In this document: in pieces, positions 1 to 9,835 of the stretch
Layout: each line of letters starts with the position of its first letter
Numbering within the stretch: the first letter of the stretch is position 1
NCBI GenBank assembly: GCA_031216915.1
Contig: CM062289.1
Coordinates: forward strand, 64,363,741-64,427,740
Direction of reading: 5' to 3'
From: Pictodentalium vernedei
Lineage: Eukaryota; Mollusca; Scaphopoda; Dentaliida; Dentaliidae
Length of the DNA stretch: 64,000 nucleotides
Notes under the pieces: model-generated
Databases searched by the model: none
The model's input: only the letters and a program-made list of their open reading frames with translations
Told to the model about the DNA's origin: nothing
Position numbers and translations under genes: made by a program

Positions 1-66
1 AAGCAAAATATCAAATGTTTTAAAGTGAACAAAACAGACGAGTCATATGATAAAATATCATATTAG
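1..66 (+). repeat. Dispersed repeat, end of a copy related to 35,179-35,240
   Basis: The first ~60 bases match about 35,179-35,240 in the same orientation with few changes, including the shared string GACGAGTCATATGATAA. A related ATCATATGAC string occurs at about 34,667, beside a foldback, so all three look like parts of one dispersed family. The copy is cut by the window edge and no coding capacity is visible. Confidence 0.6.
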
Positions 67-154
67 ATGTAAGTCGTTTCTCAAAAGATAAAATTTGATG
101 GATTGTTTAAAAGCTTGTATACACAATTTAAAGAAAAGTTATCATAAAGTAATC

Positions 155-318
155 ACAAAAGTAATCATGATTACTGTTAATTTATAAATGTAATTGACTA
201 CTTTTAATTACTTGTAATCATGAAATACCACGATTACTGATTACACACGATTACTTGGAAAATTGTAATCAATTACAGATGATTACTATTACTGATTACG
301 ATTACCCCAGCCCTACAG
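155..318. repeat. GATTAC-rich subterminal repeat, possible hAT-type element end
   Basis: The tract is a dense series of GTAATCA/TGATTAC words in both orientations and ends in GATTACCCCAGCCCTACAG. Read from the other side this is a CTGTAGGGCTGGGGTAATC-like terminus followed by subterminal GTAATC repeats, an arrangement common in non-autonomous hAT elements. The matching opposite end and an 8-bp target duplication were not found, so the class is an inference. Confidence 0.4.
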
Positions 319-774
319 CCATGTAGTTGTTAAGTGTCCATTGAGGAAACGTATTCACCTCTATACCCATAGGTTTGTCAGTATTCGGTAAATTTATTGT
401 TTGGGCTTCTTTAGTACTTCCTTCAGTTCTCAGTTGTTTAACCTTTTTTTACTCTTCAGAGGTAAATACGGTTAATATTAGTCACCTTTTTACATTCGCC
501 TGCTACATTATCACTAACTGTGGCCATTATTTGACGTTGTTGAGATTTCTTTGTCCTTGGTCCGAGTCAGAATCAGAACCTCCTGAAAACCATCTCGCCC
601 TCGTTTCAGTTTTTTTTTTCTTTATTTTGAGATACATCTATAGTATATATTCACTGTGATTCTTTTTTCCATGACTCACACCCTTACTGTTAGCCCAATT
701 CCGAGGGTTAAGTTGTGGACATTCAGCAAACAGCGCCGAGAGTTCATGGAAAGCCTACTCGACCAGGCTGATAC
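319..774. other. Unassigned sequence before the left arm
   Basis: No gene or repeat is recognised here. A 94-codon open frame at 375-659 has no recognisable motif and ends in a pyrimidine-rich stretch, so I do not call it coding. Confidence 0.5.
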
Positions 775-799
775 AAATGCAGGCGGGCGGGCTGGCGAG

Positions 800-1500
800 G
801 ACCGAGAGTCACATTTCTTGTTAGCGCGATAACTTCAACAAATTTAATATGAATGAACTTGGCCAATAGTATATATATAATACATATAAGGACTTTCTTA
901 ACATTGCCTTGAATAAGTTCGAAAACTGGTACGGTTTGTTCATAATGAGTTGAGGCCATTAAATAGTTAATTTCTGTTTGTTTTCAAGTCGTCAGCGCGA
1001 TAATTCAACAAATATCAATGGATTTGGTAAATATTTGGAATGTGAGATTTTCTTAACAATGTCTTGAATGAGTTCGAAAACGGGTATGGTTAGGTCATAC
1101 CGGTGTAATGGTCCTTAATTGGTTATTTCTTTCCCGTTTTCAGCTAGTCAGAACGAGAATTTCAACAGATATCACCGGAATTGCTCGACGATGTTTGGCA
1201 TGTGAGCCTTTCTTAACAATATCTTGAATGAGATCGAGAACCGATACGTCTCGGCCATACTGAGCGAAGTTATTGCACTTAATTAATGTTTGCCTGTTTT
1301 CCGCTCGTTAGCACAATAACTTCAACATATATCAAAGGATTTGCTCAATATTTGTTGTGTGAGACTGTCCAACCAATATATTGGGTGAGTTTGAAAACTG
1401 GTACGGTTCACTCATGATGAGCGGATTTAAAGCCCTTAAATATTTAATTTTTGTTTCTTTTCAGCTCGTTAGCGCGACAATTTGAACAAATATGAATGAA
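800..1500 (+). repeat. Tandem repeat, ~160-bp unit (left arm)
   Basis: Units begin at about 816, 991, 1,146, 1,308 and 1,471, each with a version of GTTAGCGCGATAACTTCAAC. Inside each unit a block like TTCTTAACAATGTCTTGAAT recurs, followed by a GTACGGTT-like block. Spacing is 155-175 bp. Units differ considerably from one another. The array is repeated inverted at 62,040-62,960. Confidence 0.85.
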
Positions 1501-1697
1501 TTTGATTTTCTTATAATGACAGGCCGTACAGGTGTAAAAACCCGACCGAGTATCGACGATGCGTAATCCTTGCGTAGTAGGTGACCCACAGAGACTTAAA
1601 ATACACATAAATAAGGCAATTATGGCCTGTTTTTGTCAAATTTAATTGTGATTGCACAATTTTAACAGTTGTGATGCATCATTGTTTTATTTTTCAG

Positions 1698-1770
1698 AGC
1701 TTCAGCACTTGCCTTTGTTAGCATCGCAGTGAGATTAGGTTCTATGACAGCCTCCAACCTGATGTTCCTG
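1698..1770 (+). CDS. Candidate 73-nt internal exon, hydrophobic transporter-like segment
   Basis: A polypyrimidine tract and AG precede the segment and GTAAGTAA follows it, so both splice sites are strong. One frame (phase: one leading base, then 24 codons) is open and encodes a hydrophobic stretch that includes AFVSIAVRLG and TASNLMFL. The right-arm copy at 61,749-61,821 keeps both splice signals and the same open frame. Seven base differences give three silent changes and four amino-acid changes, all but one conservative (S/L, A/S, M/V, M/I). The pattern resembles the G-x-x-x-TASF transmembrane region ahead of the YTAE motif in SLC22 carriers, and the terminal exon of such a gene lies downstream at 9,074. 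The intervening exon was not found, so function and linkage are inference. Confidence 0.42.
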
Positions 1771-1821
1771 GTAAGTAAATACAAGAAAATACCGGTAGCT
1801 CTCAATAACACAATTATTTGT

Positions 1822-1957
1822 TTGTTTATTGGAATTTCAATGACACTTTCAACAGTCAGAGTCATATCGTATCGGACAGTTTTCGAGTGTAAGAAATGAA
1901 GTACCCAGAGAAAATCACCAGTCATCGGCGAGTAATTGTCAGACTCTCCAACTCACT
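1822..1957 (-). repeat. Old SINE 3' relic (left-arm copy)
   Basis: On the minus strand this matches the 3' body of the SINE family described at 16,520-16,876, from the GGAGAGTCTGACA block through CTCCGGGTAC to an AT-rich tail. The head is missing. It occupies the same place in the right arm (61,575-61,708), so the insertion predates the inverted duplication. Confidence 0.7.
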
Positions 1958-2032
1958 TTCTCAGTAATGTCTCACATAAAGTCCCGCATATCCCCATCCA
2001 GGTATTTGATAGAGTGATATAAAGATAGACCC

Positions 2033-2275
2033 AATGTAACGACTGAAATCGGCCTGCGCTATTCACCAGAATCACCATTCAATTTTCATTATTTTTTTTT
2101 CATTTTTGAACTCAAAACATAATTTATGACCCCTCATTGGAACGAGCTCCCTAAACACGACCCAGTGATTGGCGATAAGCAATGTTTTTTACGGAAAAAT
2201 AAAAAAATATGTTATTCAGGAATTTTGTTTACAAGTGCCGTGCGCCTTTATTGTTACGTAAAGGGCAAAATCAGA
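2033..2275. mobile_element. Degraded TTAA-type MITE (left-arm copy, old)
   Basis: It retains ATGACCCCT followed by TTGGAACGAGCTC, half of the family's central hairpin, and a terminal ACGTAAAGGG-like end. The second half of the hairpin is lost. A degraded copy sits at the matching place in the right arm (61,251-61,490), so this insertion is older than the duplication. Confidence 0.65.
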
Positions 2276-2295
2276 GATTATCTGTTATGTCTCCA

Positions 2296-3440
2296 CCGAT
2301 ATATCTAGCTCTACTGGCATGTTCTAGTATACAGCCGTGATGAGTATAATCAATGGTACAGTACGTGGAGAGTGTATTATCATTAAATCACCCGCAGAGT
2401 GGAGATTCCACCCGAGAAATTGTTGCAAATTTGTTGCAAAGCATAACCATCACAAGTAAAGTTCCAGCCAATGGACCTCCGGGTTAAACCCGGAGGTCCA
2501 TTTGCTGAAACTTTGCTTGCGTTTTTTGTCCATATGTACAGAATTTGAAAGTGATACTTTGGGTGATACTCCACTCCGCGGGTGTTTTAGTTACAATCCA
2601 CTCTCCACGTACTGTAAGTATATTTTCTGCTCGACTAACCCAAATTTATTCATACTTTCCAGTTTTAAATGACATATCGCAGGATTTTTCCCAGTTGTGG
2701 AGTTATTTTATATCATCTCGTATAGTGTATTGCGATCGGTACGATTGTTTACAGTGAGGTAGATTGCCGTGTTATCTACATATATTCTGGTGTGTAAGGC
2801 TATATGGTGTGGTCAAGTATTAATAATAAAGTGCAGGAAATTCGGGGGTATAAAAGATCCCCTAAGCCCTATTGTTGAGAAAAGCTTGAGTCCAGCCCAG
2901 CGTTGTCCACCTGATGCCATATTCATGGATTTTATAAAGACGAGATGTCTGACTTTATCAAATACTGAGTCTAGCGAGATAAGATATGTTTGATGACATG
3001 CAGCAAGGCTTCTTGCAAGGTCACCTACTAGTTGCCTCAGCTGTGTCTCATGGGACATGTGGTCTCAGAAATAATGCTACAGGACATAGAGGATGTTGTA
3101 GTTTATAAGGTGCTGCGTAACATTATTGGTAATGGAGTGTTCGGCTATTTTGCAAACAATGTATGTTAGTGAAATCGGTCTCCTTTTAATAGATGGGAAC
3201 TCCTTTTCTTATTGCCAGTCTTTGGGGAGTGCCGCAGTATCATTGGTCTTTGGGATCACGGACATCAACGTGGGTGTTGAGTCACATGGTAGTTATTGTA
3301 GGATTATTGGTCTGTTCTCGTCTAGTTCGGCTGCCTTATTTACATCTGGTTTGACACGCTTTAGGACTTGATGAACAGTTATTTCCTGCATACCCGGGTA
3401 TCCACACTCATTAGTTTGGTCTCAATTTTCACACTGTCAG
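2296..3440 (-). pseudogene. LINE reverse-transcriptase relic (left-arm copy)
   Basis: Read on the minus strand this region carries scattered frames of a non-LTR reverse transcriptase, such as the ACHQTYLISLDSVFDKV block, which corresponds to the usual D-F-S-K-AFD catalytic motif with its core altered. The right-arm copy (60,330-61,245) is more readable and shows the order clearly. The relic is split by a TA-target MITE at 2,359-2,614. Stops and frameshifts leave no usable protein. It was present before the arms formed. Confidence 0.7.
2359..2614. mobile_element. TA-target MITE family 1, copy 1 (filled site)
   Basis: The 256-bp element has inverted ends starting CAGTACGTGGAGAGTG and is flanked by TA on both sides (2,357-2,358 and 2,615-2,616). 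Its centre is a hairpin around CCTCCGGGTTAAACCCGGAGG. The right arm shows the intact target near 61,158, proving the boundaries and a TA duplication. TA targets and CAGT termini point to the Tc1/mariner superfamily. Non-coding. Confidence 0.9.
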
Positions 3441-3536
3441 GTGTCAATGGTACTAAAATAAATCTTAGGCACCAAAAATACAACATTTGACACAAGAATT
3501 TGGAACCCCAAATATACTTTGACAGGTCTCTTTGTA

Positions 3537-3793
3537 CAGTACGTGGAGAGTGTATTATCACTAAATCACCCGCAGAGTGGAGATTACACCCAAGCAATAA
3601 TTGCAAATTTGTTGTAAAGCATAACAAGCAAAAGCAAAGTTTCAGCCAATGGACCTCCGGGTTCAACCCGGAGGTCCATTGGCTGAAACATTGTCTGTGT
3701 TTTTAGTCGATGTTTACAAAATACGAAAGTTATAGTTTGGGTGATAACTCCACTCCGCGGGTGATTTAGTTACAATCCACTCTCCACGAACTG
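3537..3793. mobile_element. TA-target MITE family 1, copy 2 (filled site)
   Basis: Same ends and central hairpin as the copy at 2,359, with one changed base in the right end (CCACGAACTG). The right arm is empty here near 60,211, where the target reads TG instead of TA. Confidence 0.9.
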
Positions 3794-4039
3794 TAGTTTG
3801 TTTTTTCATTGCGTCGTTGTCGATGAAATCACTGTCTGGCACCACAGACGAGACAGAATTCACGCCTGTCACGTAATCAAAAGGTAACAGCTAGGTATAA
3901 TCATTGTTCTGTTTTGTTAACAGTTTATCTATATAACCGGCTTCTTATCAGAACATTTCTTTGTTACTTAATATTTTTTTATCTTAATCTTTTTATAACC
4001 CTTCTGGATGATACAGAGGTTATCTACGCTATTTTAGTA

Positions 4040-5145
4040 ATATAATAATAATAACACTTTGGCCGGCCGCTGATTCGTCGCGGTTCTCGGATGAGAAGGC
4101 CTTGTTTACCCCTGTACTCCCAACTGCCTCCCTATTCCCACGCTTTTTCTCTCCTCACAGCACTCGGAGACGAACTGCTTTATGACATCCCATGCCTCAT
4201 TCTTCCCAATCTCTCCGGTTAGCATATTAACCCTCTCCTTTAAGTCTCCCACTATCAACATGTCCTTCATTCTCCCATCCCACTTCCCCATTATACTCCC
4301 AGTGAGTCTTATTCTTTTAGACTGGTATTTTGTTCCAGGGTCTCCACCACGCCCAAATTACACATTTGACACTCCTTTTCACTGTTTTCCCCATTTTTTC
4401 CCCTCAGCTCCGTGGACCGCGACCTCAGATTGAACAAGAGTGACACCCCCCCCCCCCCCAAAGGTGCCATCAAGGTACTCTTCAAACCAGGCTTCTCTTT
4501 ATCCCGCAGGCCACCCAAAGACCTCTTTGATTTGACCCCCTCTCGCCAATTACGGTTACCATCCTCCATGACCCTTTCTCTAACGATTTTTTTACCCTGG
4601 TTTGCCCCAACGTCTAGGTCCGAGATCTCCAATGAGTAGTTCTCTACAAGCTCCCTCACTTGGACCATCCACCCCGTCTTGATATTTGAGTTGAAAAATC
4701 TCAGGAACATTACTTTACACCATTGGCTGTCGGGGAGATTTACCAAATAATTAAGATAATCGAGTTTCAATAGGTCTATCTGGCCCTTGACCCTCATCCA
4801 CCCAAGCTCACCCCTGATTGCTTCTAGTGCTGCGGCATTACTCGACACCGTTATCCTTCGGCCTGCATCGTTCTGCAGGATTTCCAAGCTATTTACAGCC
4901 GTCTGGTTTAGGGGTACAACTTCCGTACCGTATGTTGTACTTGGCAGACCGACCATTTCCCAAATGATTTTCCCCACGAAAACAATAATGAAACTGTTTC
5001 TCCCTATAAGTTTCATTTGGTTAAGGATTCGCTTCCCCTTCAGAATCAATTTATTTGTGTGGTTTCGGTAGATGCCTCTTCCTGTGATGTTTATATTTAC
5101 CCCCAGATACTCGTAGTCACCTGTCTCTCCTACACTAAACAAGAC
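4040..5145 (-). mobile_element. 5'-truncated LINE with (TTA)n tail (left arm)
   Basis: On the minus strand the copy runs from within the region following the reverse-transcriptase core to a 3' end with a short TTATTATTATTA tail at 4,040-4,052. It breaks the arm homology between 4,035 and about 5,150. The last ~160 bp of the same family, with the same tail, lie at 58,875-59,035 in the right arm. Confidence 0.75.
4309..5142 (-). pseudogene. LINE ORF2 C-terminal region, frameshifted
   Basis: The 277-codon frame begins just after the catalytic palm (EYLGVNI, then a basic KLILKGKRILNQMK stretch) and runs through the thumb and connection region, with GLPSTTYGTEVVPL and an RRITVSSNAAALEAIRGELGW block typical of non-LTR elements. 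Near its end is CQMCNLGVVETLEQ, the start of the usual C-terminal CCHC-like knuckle. The frame then breaks; the rest of the C-terminus continues in another frame at 4,106-4,291 (FVSECCEERK). There is no start of its own and the upstream catalytic part is absent, so it is a dead fragment. The clade cannot be fixed; the TTA tail recalls I-like or RTE-like elements. Confidence 0.75.
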
Positions 5146-5204
5146 ACAAACAAAGATCTACTATCGTTCCTTCAAGGCGACGTTCATGGCGATGTCATGA
5201 GCCG

Positions 5205-5285
5205 AAGCGTGTGGATCTTAAAGTTTTATTTTTCACTAGCGCAAACGCTCGTGAAAAATAAAACTTTCAGGTCCACACTCATGAG
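5205..5285. repeat. Foldback of ~30-bp arms, shared by both arms
   Basis: GTGTGGATCTTAAAGTTTTA pairs with the inverted AAAACTTTCAGGTCCACAC, around a GCGCAAACGCTCG loop. Related foldbacks occur at 59,880-59,955 in the right arm and at 33,255-33,415 in the spacer, where the flanks ATTATCTCA and CTCATGAGATAAT are also kept. Confidence 0.7.
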
Positions 5286-5486
5286 ATAATTCCAGATATT
5301 CACTAAACAGCGTAGATTTTATTTTTATTATATGCTACGTGATATTTTACTGCGCAATATTCAGATCAATTCGACTGCAAATAGTTTCAAGACAATAACA
5401 AACATCTGCTGATTGTTCCTTCTAGGCGACGTTCAAGGCAACGTCATGCCTCGAAGCGTGACGTCATTTAGGAAGCTACTAAGGAA

Positions 5487-5533
5487 TATTTCTCGATATC
5501 CGTCGAGTCGATGGATATCGAGAAATATATTTT
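5487..5533. repeat. Near-perfect hairpin (TTCTCGATATCC...), shared by both arms
   Basis: ATATTTCTCGATATCC pairs with GGATATCGAGAAATAT around a GTCGAGTCGAT centre. Copies lie at about 58,600-58,650 and 59,562-59,606 in the right arm. No coding content. Confidence 0.75.
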
Positions 5534-5651
5534 AGATAATTTGCGATAATTCACGGGCTAGAATATAATAAAAAAAATATTTCCTACTAGTTTTGTTGAG
5601 TGAATAAACAGTGAATAAATAATAATCATGAAATTATTTTGTAAACATTAA

Positions 5652-5898
5652 CCCTTTACCTAACATGAAAAGCAGACGACACTTGCAAAAAAAATTCTTG
5701 AATAACTAAATTTTCCATTTTTTGTCTCAAAACATAGGTTATGACCCCTCGTTGGAACGAGCTCCACGAGCTCGTTCCGACGAGGGGTCAAAACCTGTGT
5801 TTTTGAGACAAAAAAAAAACTGAAAAAAATAATGAAAATTAATTAGCGATTTTTGAGAATAGCGCTGGCCGGTTTTGTATGTTACGTTGGGTAAAGGG
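5652..5898. mobile_element. TTAA-target MITE, copy shared with right arm
   Basis: Element ends are CCCTTTACC and GGTAAAGGG, flanked by TTAA at 5,648-5,651 and 5,899-5,902. The centre is the palindrome around GAACGAGCTCCACGAGCTCG. The same insertion is at the equivalent positions 58,283-58,478 and 59,190-59,436, so it predates the duplication. The TTAA target and CCC termini are those of piggyBac-type elements. Confidence 0.85.
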
Positions 5899-6191
5899 TT
5901 AATAACAGCCTTTTAATTATTATCTATACATGTATTATTTGTGAGGCTTTTTGAAACTAAAACACTTAAAGGGGGTCAGATAACATTAAATAAAAATATC
6001 GTACCTTGAGTGAAATAAGGTGCCATCTGCAATGCTTTAGCATTGCAGATTGGCCTTGTTGCACTCAATGGACAACACACGGTCATTTTGTTCTCGTTTA
6101 AGATCAGATTTCATTTGGCCCTAAAATCTTTCATTTCGCACCAAAAAAAAAAAAAAAATTCAGTTAACACTGAACAAAAATTTCAACTGAT

Positions 6192-6840
6192 AATAATTAC
6201 ATTGTTAATGCAGTTATACGTTTTGGGTCCAAATACTCAGTTCCCATTGGTCAGCAGGATGAAAACGTCATGACCAAATGTAATTCATTTTCCAATGAAT
6301 ACATTTGGTCGAACTTTGACCCGCATATACGGTAGAGCGCTGTTGACAGAATGTAATTCGGGCGGTGTTTGGGCGGGTTTTTAACTTTTAGCGCCTCTCG
6401 CAGTGATTAACTCCGCTGCTGTTTCTTTGGTGACATGCATTTCTCAACTGTGGCATAAAGCCCGTTACTAAAATACTCGTTTCCATTTCTAAAGTTGTGA
6501 AAATTAAAGCTTATTTGTCTTTGGGAAATCATTTAGACGGAACCGGCGCTCAACTCAAGAGTTGTGTGCTTTGTCTTTTGTGTGAGGGTGGTTTTTCGCC
6601 TCGTTCGTTCGTACATGTTTTATTTCGTCTTTCTGCTTTGTTGTTTGGTAAAAAGTAGTTTAAACAGTTACGGGATGTAATTATAAGAATTGGATGCAAT
6701 TTTTATAATCTTTATTGGAGTATGAACGTGTTGGAATAGGTACAAATTGTATGAATCCCTTCGGGATTCATACATAATTTGTACCCATTCCCACACGTTC
6801 ATACTCCAATAAAGATTATAAAATTGCATTCAATTCTTAA
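6192..6840. mobile_element. Left-arm-only insertion ending in a ~75-bp-arm foldback
   Basis: The right arm runs straight from the AACTGATA-like string to AAAACATT here, whereas the left arm carries ~650 extra bases. Within them 6,677-6,838 folds on itself over ~75 bp per arm around CCCTTCGGGA, and 6,270-6,312 is a second hairpin of ~20-bp arms. No transposase, clear terminal repeat or target duplication was found. Confidence 0.6.
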
Positions 6841-6999
6841 ATAAAACATTTCGAGCCAGTTTGGTTGAATCATTCCTCTATAGATTATTCGCCATTGCTG
6901 ATAGCGAGATTGAGTTTAGAACTATAGAGACCGCTTTCCGGTCCTGGAACATGATAAATCATACTTGCATTTAATAGGATGGCTGCTAAGTTAAAGTGT

Positions 7000-8300
7000 T
7001 GGGTAGATCAATCAATATTTTCAACATGAAGCCCTTAGGCTGTTCTTTCTATAAATGTAAAACCCTAAAGATGGCGACATGGTTTCCCATTACGTATGTT
7101 AGGTTTTATCCATGTTTCAGTCTAGAATGTCTAATTTATGTTTTACTAGGATGGAGGGCAATTCGTCCCTTTTCTTTCCAAGTGATCGAATATTTATATT
7201 AAGTTATTTGACCTTGAATCATTTTTTTCAGACCCTGTGTGTAGAAGGATACTGTTCTATTTTTATTTATTTTTATACCATGATTACCTACTCTACTGTA
7301 TATAAAAAAGCCTATGACATAAATTTTAGCTTTACACACGAACCGTGGTGAACACGTCAGCAATGGGATTTCAATAGTTAAATTTACACCCTCAGTGGAA
7401 CTACATCCAAGTTCAACTTTGGTGACCTCGCCTTGAATGCAAACTTGTCTAAATTTATCACTCGTCACCTCGTGAAGAGTGAAATGAAAGCTGCAATTAT
7501 TTATTACGTTTTTAAATAAATTTATCTCATAAGATACCAAACAATAAACAAACAAACGTTGTCTCGTGTTAATAAAGCATCCATAACTCGAAATAGTATG
7601 TTATTATGTTATTAAAATGAAAAAGGCCCCGAAATTTGAGCGTTTCGTTTTCTATTTCCTATCGGCGATAAAATTGCCAGCGGAAGTACCGCTCACCGGT
7701 GCTCATGTAAACAAAAACAGATTCGCACGTGTGAATATTGAGTTATTTAACATTCAAACTCTTATTAATCTGACGATCCTGGTATAAATAAAATATACCC
7801 AAAGTAGCTTGGTGTACCAAATGTTCACCACTCTTGGTGAAGTGGTGTTAACCGCGCGCCAAAGGCTCGCACTTAACACCACTTCACCACTCGTGATGAA
7901 CATTTGGTACACCAAACTACTATGAGTATATTCTATATATTTATTTGTGCCTTTAGACACAGCATCTAAGGCTATATGAAATGTATATATTATAAAATTG
8001 GCCATTATCGTCCATGAAAAAAATGAGTCGATAAGATACGGAAAAAGATGAGGAATAAAATTAAGTAATAAGAAAATGTAATCAGTTGATCCTGATCCTG
8101 AAAATGTAATCAGTTGATCAGGGTTGATTTTCCTTCTGAGAATCTTCTATTCTGAAGACGGCAGATATGACTTCAAGCTCGGCTGATATGACGCCGATCT
8201 CGGTCGATATGAACCAAGCTAGAGTTGCCCCTTTGATGCGGCGCTAGGCAAAACCAATGTGTTTACAAAGAAAATAGTTATTCGCAGAACATAATCCGGC
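7000..8300. other. Arm backbone without recognised genes
   Basis: Conserved inverted at about 44,060-45,303. A 118-codon minus-strand frame at 7,199-7,555 has a partner (112 codons, plus strand) at 44,634-44,972 that covers part of it. Both are short, AT-rich and without any recognised domain, so I treat them as chance frames preserved by the duplication. Confidence 0.5.
7790..7930. repeat. Foldback with ~60-bp arms (left-arm copy)
   Basis: AGTAGCTTGGTGTACCAAAT and the inverted ATTTGGTACACCAAACTACT bracket inner arms including TTCACCACT and GTTAACCGCGCGCC. The right-arm equivalent is at 44,370-44,550, where the stem has partly duplicated. Confidence 0.8.
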
Positions 8301-8684
8301 AAATTAGCGTTACCATGTGTAAGGGAGTAGTTTGAAGCTGAGTTTTTGTGCATGGCGAGGAGTTAATGATGACAATAAGTAAGAGTTATGTGGATGGGGA
8401 GTAGAAAGAAGAGAGGTTTACAGAAACTAAAATTCAAAGTCGTAAGCGGAAATTCCTCGAAGCGGGAGAAGATATAGTTTAGCTATACCAATATCGCGAC
8501 TTCCCAAGTGGAGAAGCGGAGACACGTGGATAGTTGATTACGAGAAGACACTTTGGACTCTGCGGAGAGAATGGGAAACAATAACGCTGCTAGAAAACTG
8601 TAGCTGATCTCATACCATTCTGTAATTATTTATTTTGGTTTAATAAATAAAGATATTAGTACTTTGTTAGTTTCATATCGATCA

Positions 8685-8790
8685 AAATATTAGCCCTCGG
8701 TAACTTCATATCAGCCTACGACCTTCAGTCACAGGCTGATATGAAGTTACCTCTGGCTGATATCTCGTCCGATGTGAAACTAACCAAGTA
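8685..8790. repeat. Foldback with ~45-bp arms (left-arm copy)
   Basis: GTTAGTTTCATATCGATC pairs with the inverted GTCCGATGTGAAACTAAC, and the inner GGTAACTTCATATCAGCC pairs with GGCTGATATGAAGTTACC. The equivalent in the right arm is 43,570-43,695. Confidence 0.8.
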
Positions 8791-9073
8791 ATAACCCATT
8801 AGGATTGTGAGATTTCGTGGCAAAATAGTGTTCGTTTATGTATTCATCTTGTTCATCATAAACTATGAGAGTGGAGGTGTTAGGGTACTGCAAAAGGCTA
8901 AGGGATGATGAGGTATTGGAGAGGTTGATTTCACCGACAGCTTATGTAAATATAAATTAGTCATATTCTACCAACGTAGTTTCTAAACTTGTTTAAATAA
9001 CTTATATATTAATATCCGGTGCATTTTATTTTATTTTTTCTTCATGTTTGTTTTTTGTTTATTTGTTATGTAG

Positions 9074-9277
9074 GATCAACTCAACGGAAGCCTTATGTAT
9101 TTAGTTATTGCCATAACAACAGTTATATCTTCGGGACTTATATGGCTTCTTCCGGAAACTAAGAAAATCGGAATACCAGATACTATTGAAAATGTCGAGC
9201 TAGTCCATCAAAGACAACAAAAGACTATCTTAGTGGAGCACGAGGAGGAATCGGGAGCATTGAATGGCAGACAGTGA
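9074..9277 (+). CDS. Terminal coding exon of an SLC22-type (MFS organic ion) transporter
   Basis: The exon starts after a T-rich tract and TAG, in frame (Asp-Gln-Leu-Asn-Gly-Ser-Leu-Met), and ends at TGA 9,275-9,277. It encodes the last membrane helix (YLVIAITTVISSGLIWLL), the family signature LPETKKIGIPDTIENVE and a short hydrophilic cytosolic tail. Leu-Pro-Glu-Thr-Lys followed by Pro-Asp-Thr-Ile-Glu is diagnostic of SLC22 organic anion/cation carriers, which have 12 helices and about 500-600 residues, so this is only the C-terminus. The start codon lies in upstream exons, most of them outside or not recognised. A paralogous exon lies inverted at 42,810-43,019. The two are almost identical over the first ~125 bases and differ in the tail. 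Whether the gene is expressed cannot be seen. Confidence 0.82.
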   Translation, partial: DQLNGSLMYLVIAITTVISSGLIWLLPETKKIGIPDTIENVELVHQRQQKTILVEHEEESGALNGRQ

Positions 9278-9542
9278 CATAAAGTTGTTTCCCGTATGGA
9301 TAGATTGGAAAATATCAATTATATAATGGATTGGATTAAAACTGTCTGGTTATCCGCCACACAATGCAAAGAGAATACACGAACTGTCTCGGCTATTTTA
9401 ATAATTTGTGTGATTATTCAGCTTCATATTCTATCATCATATTAAATATTATTATCAATTCATTGTGCGCTACTGTCATGTGAATAATAATTTACGTAGC
9501 CTCTGAGGGAGCATAAAAAACTTGAAACAAAGATTGAAAAGC

Positions 9543-9592
9543 GTAGCCGGTCGCTAATGGCTATTTTTAGTCATTATCGCCCGCGGACCGGC
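9543..9592. repeat. Short foldback AGCCGGTCGCTAATGG...
   Basis: GTAGCCGGTCGCTAATGG pairs imperfectly with TTATCGCCCGCGGACCGGCT around a TTTTTAGT loop. The right-arm copy is at about 42,016-42,066. A related palindrome occurs at 42,502-42,552 inside a right-arm insertion. Confidence 0.6.
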
Positions 9593-9835
9593 TATCACAA
9601 GGTGTCGTTCTGCACATGACGTCATTTCGTCTTCTTGGAAATCTGGTAACATTTACAGAAGTGTTCTGCCTTAACTTTTTGTCACTTTTATACGTCTTGT
9701 GACGTACGAAATCAAACAGCGCGTTGATACTTTTGTACGTCTTAGAGCGTACGAAATCAAACAGCGCCTTGATACTTTATGGTCATTTGTTTTGTTATTA
9801 ATTATTTTTTTTTTATTAATTTTTTAACGTTTTAA

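Noticed and set aside
4309-5142. Host protein-coding gene of 277 codons
   Set aside because: The content is a LINE C-terminal region without start or catalytic core, with a repeat tail.
7199-7555. 118-codon minus-strand frame partly conserved in the right arm
   Set aside because: No domain, AT-rich composition and many repeat-like neighbours. Conservation follows from the arm duplication and does not by itself show coding.
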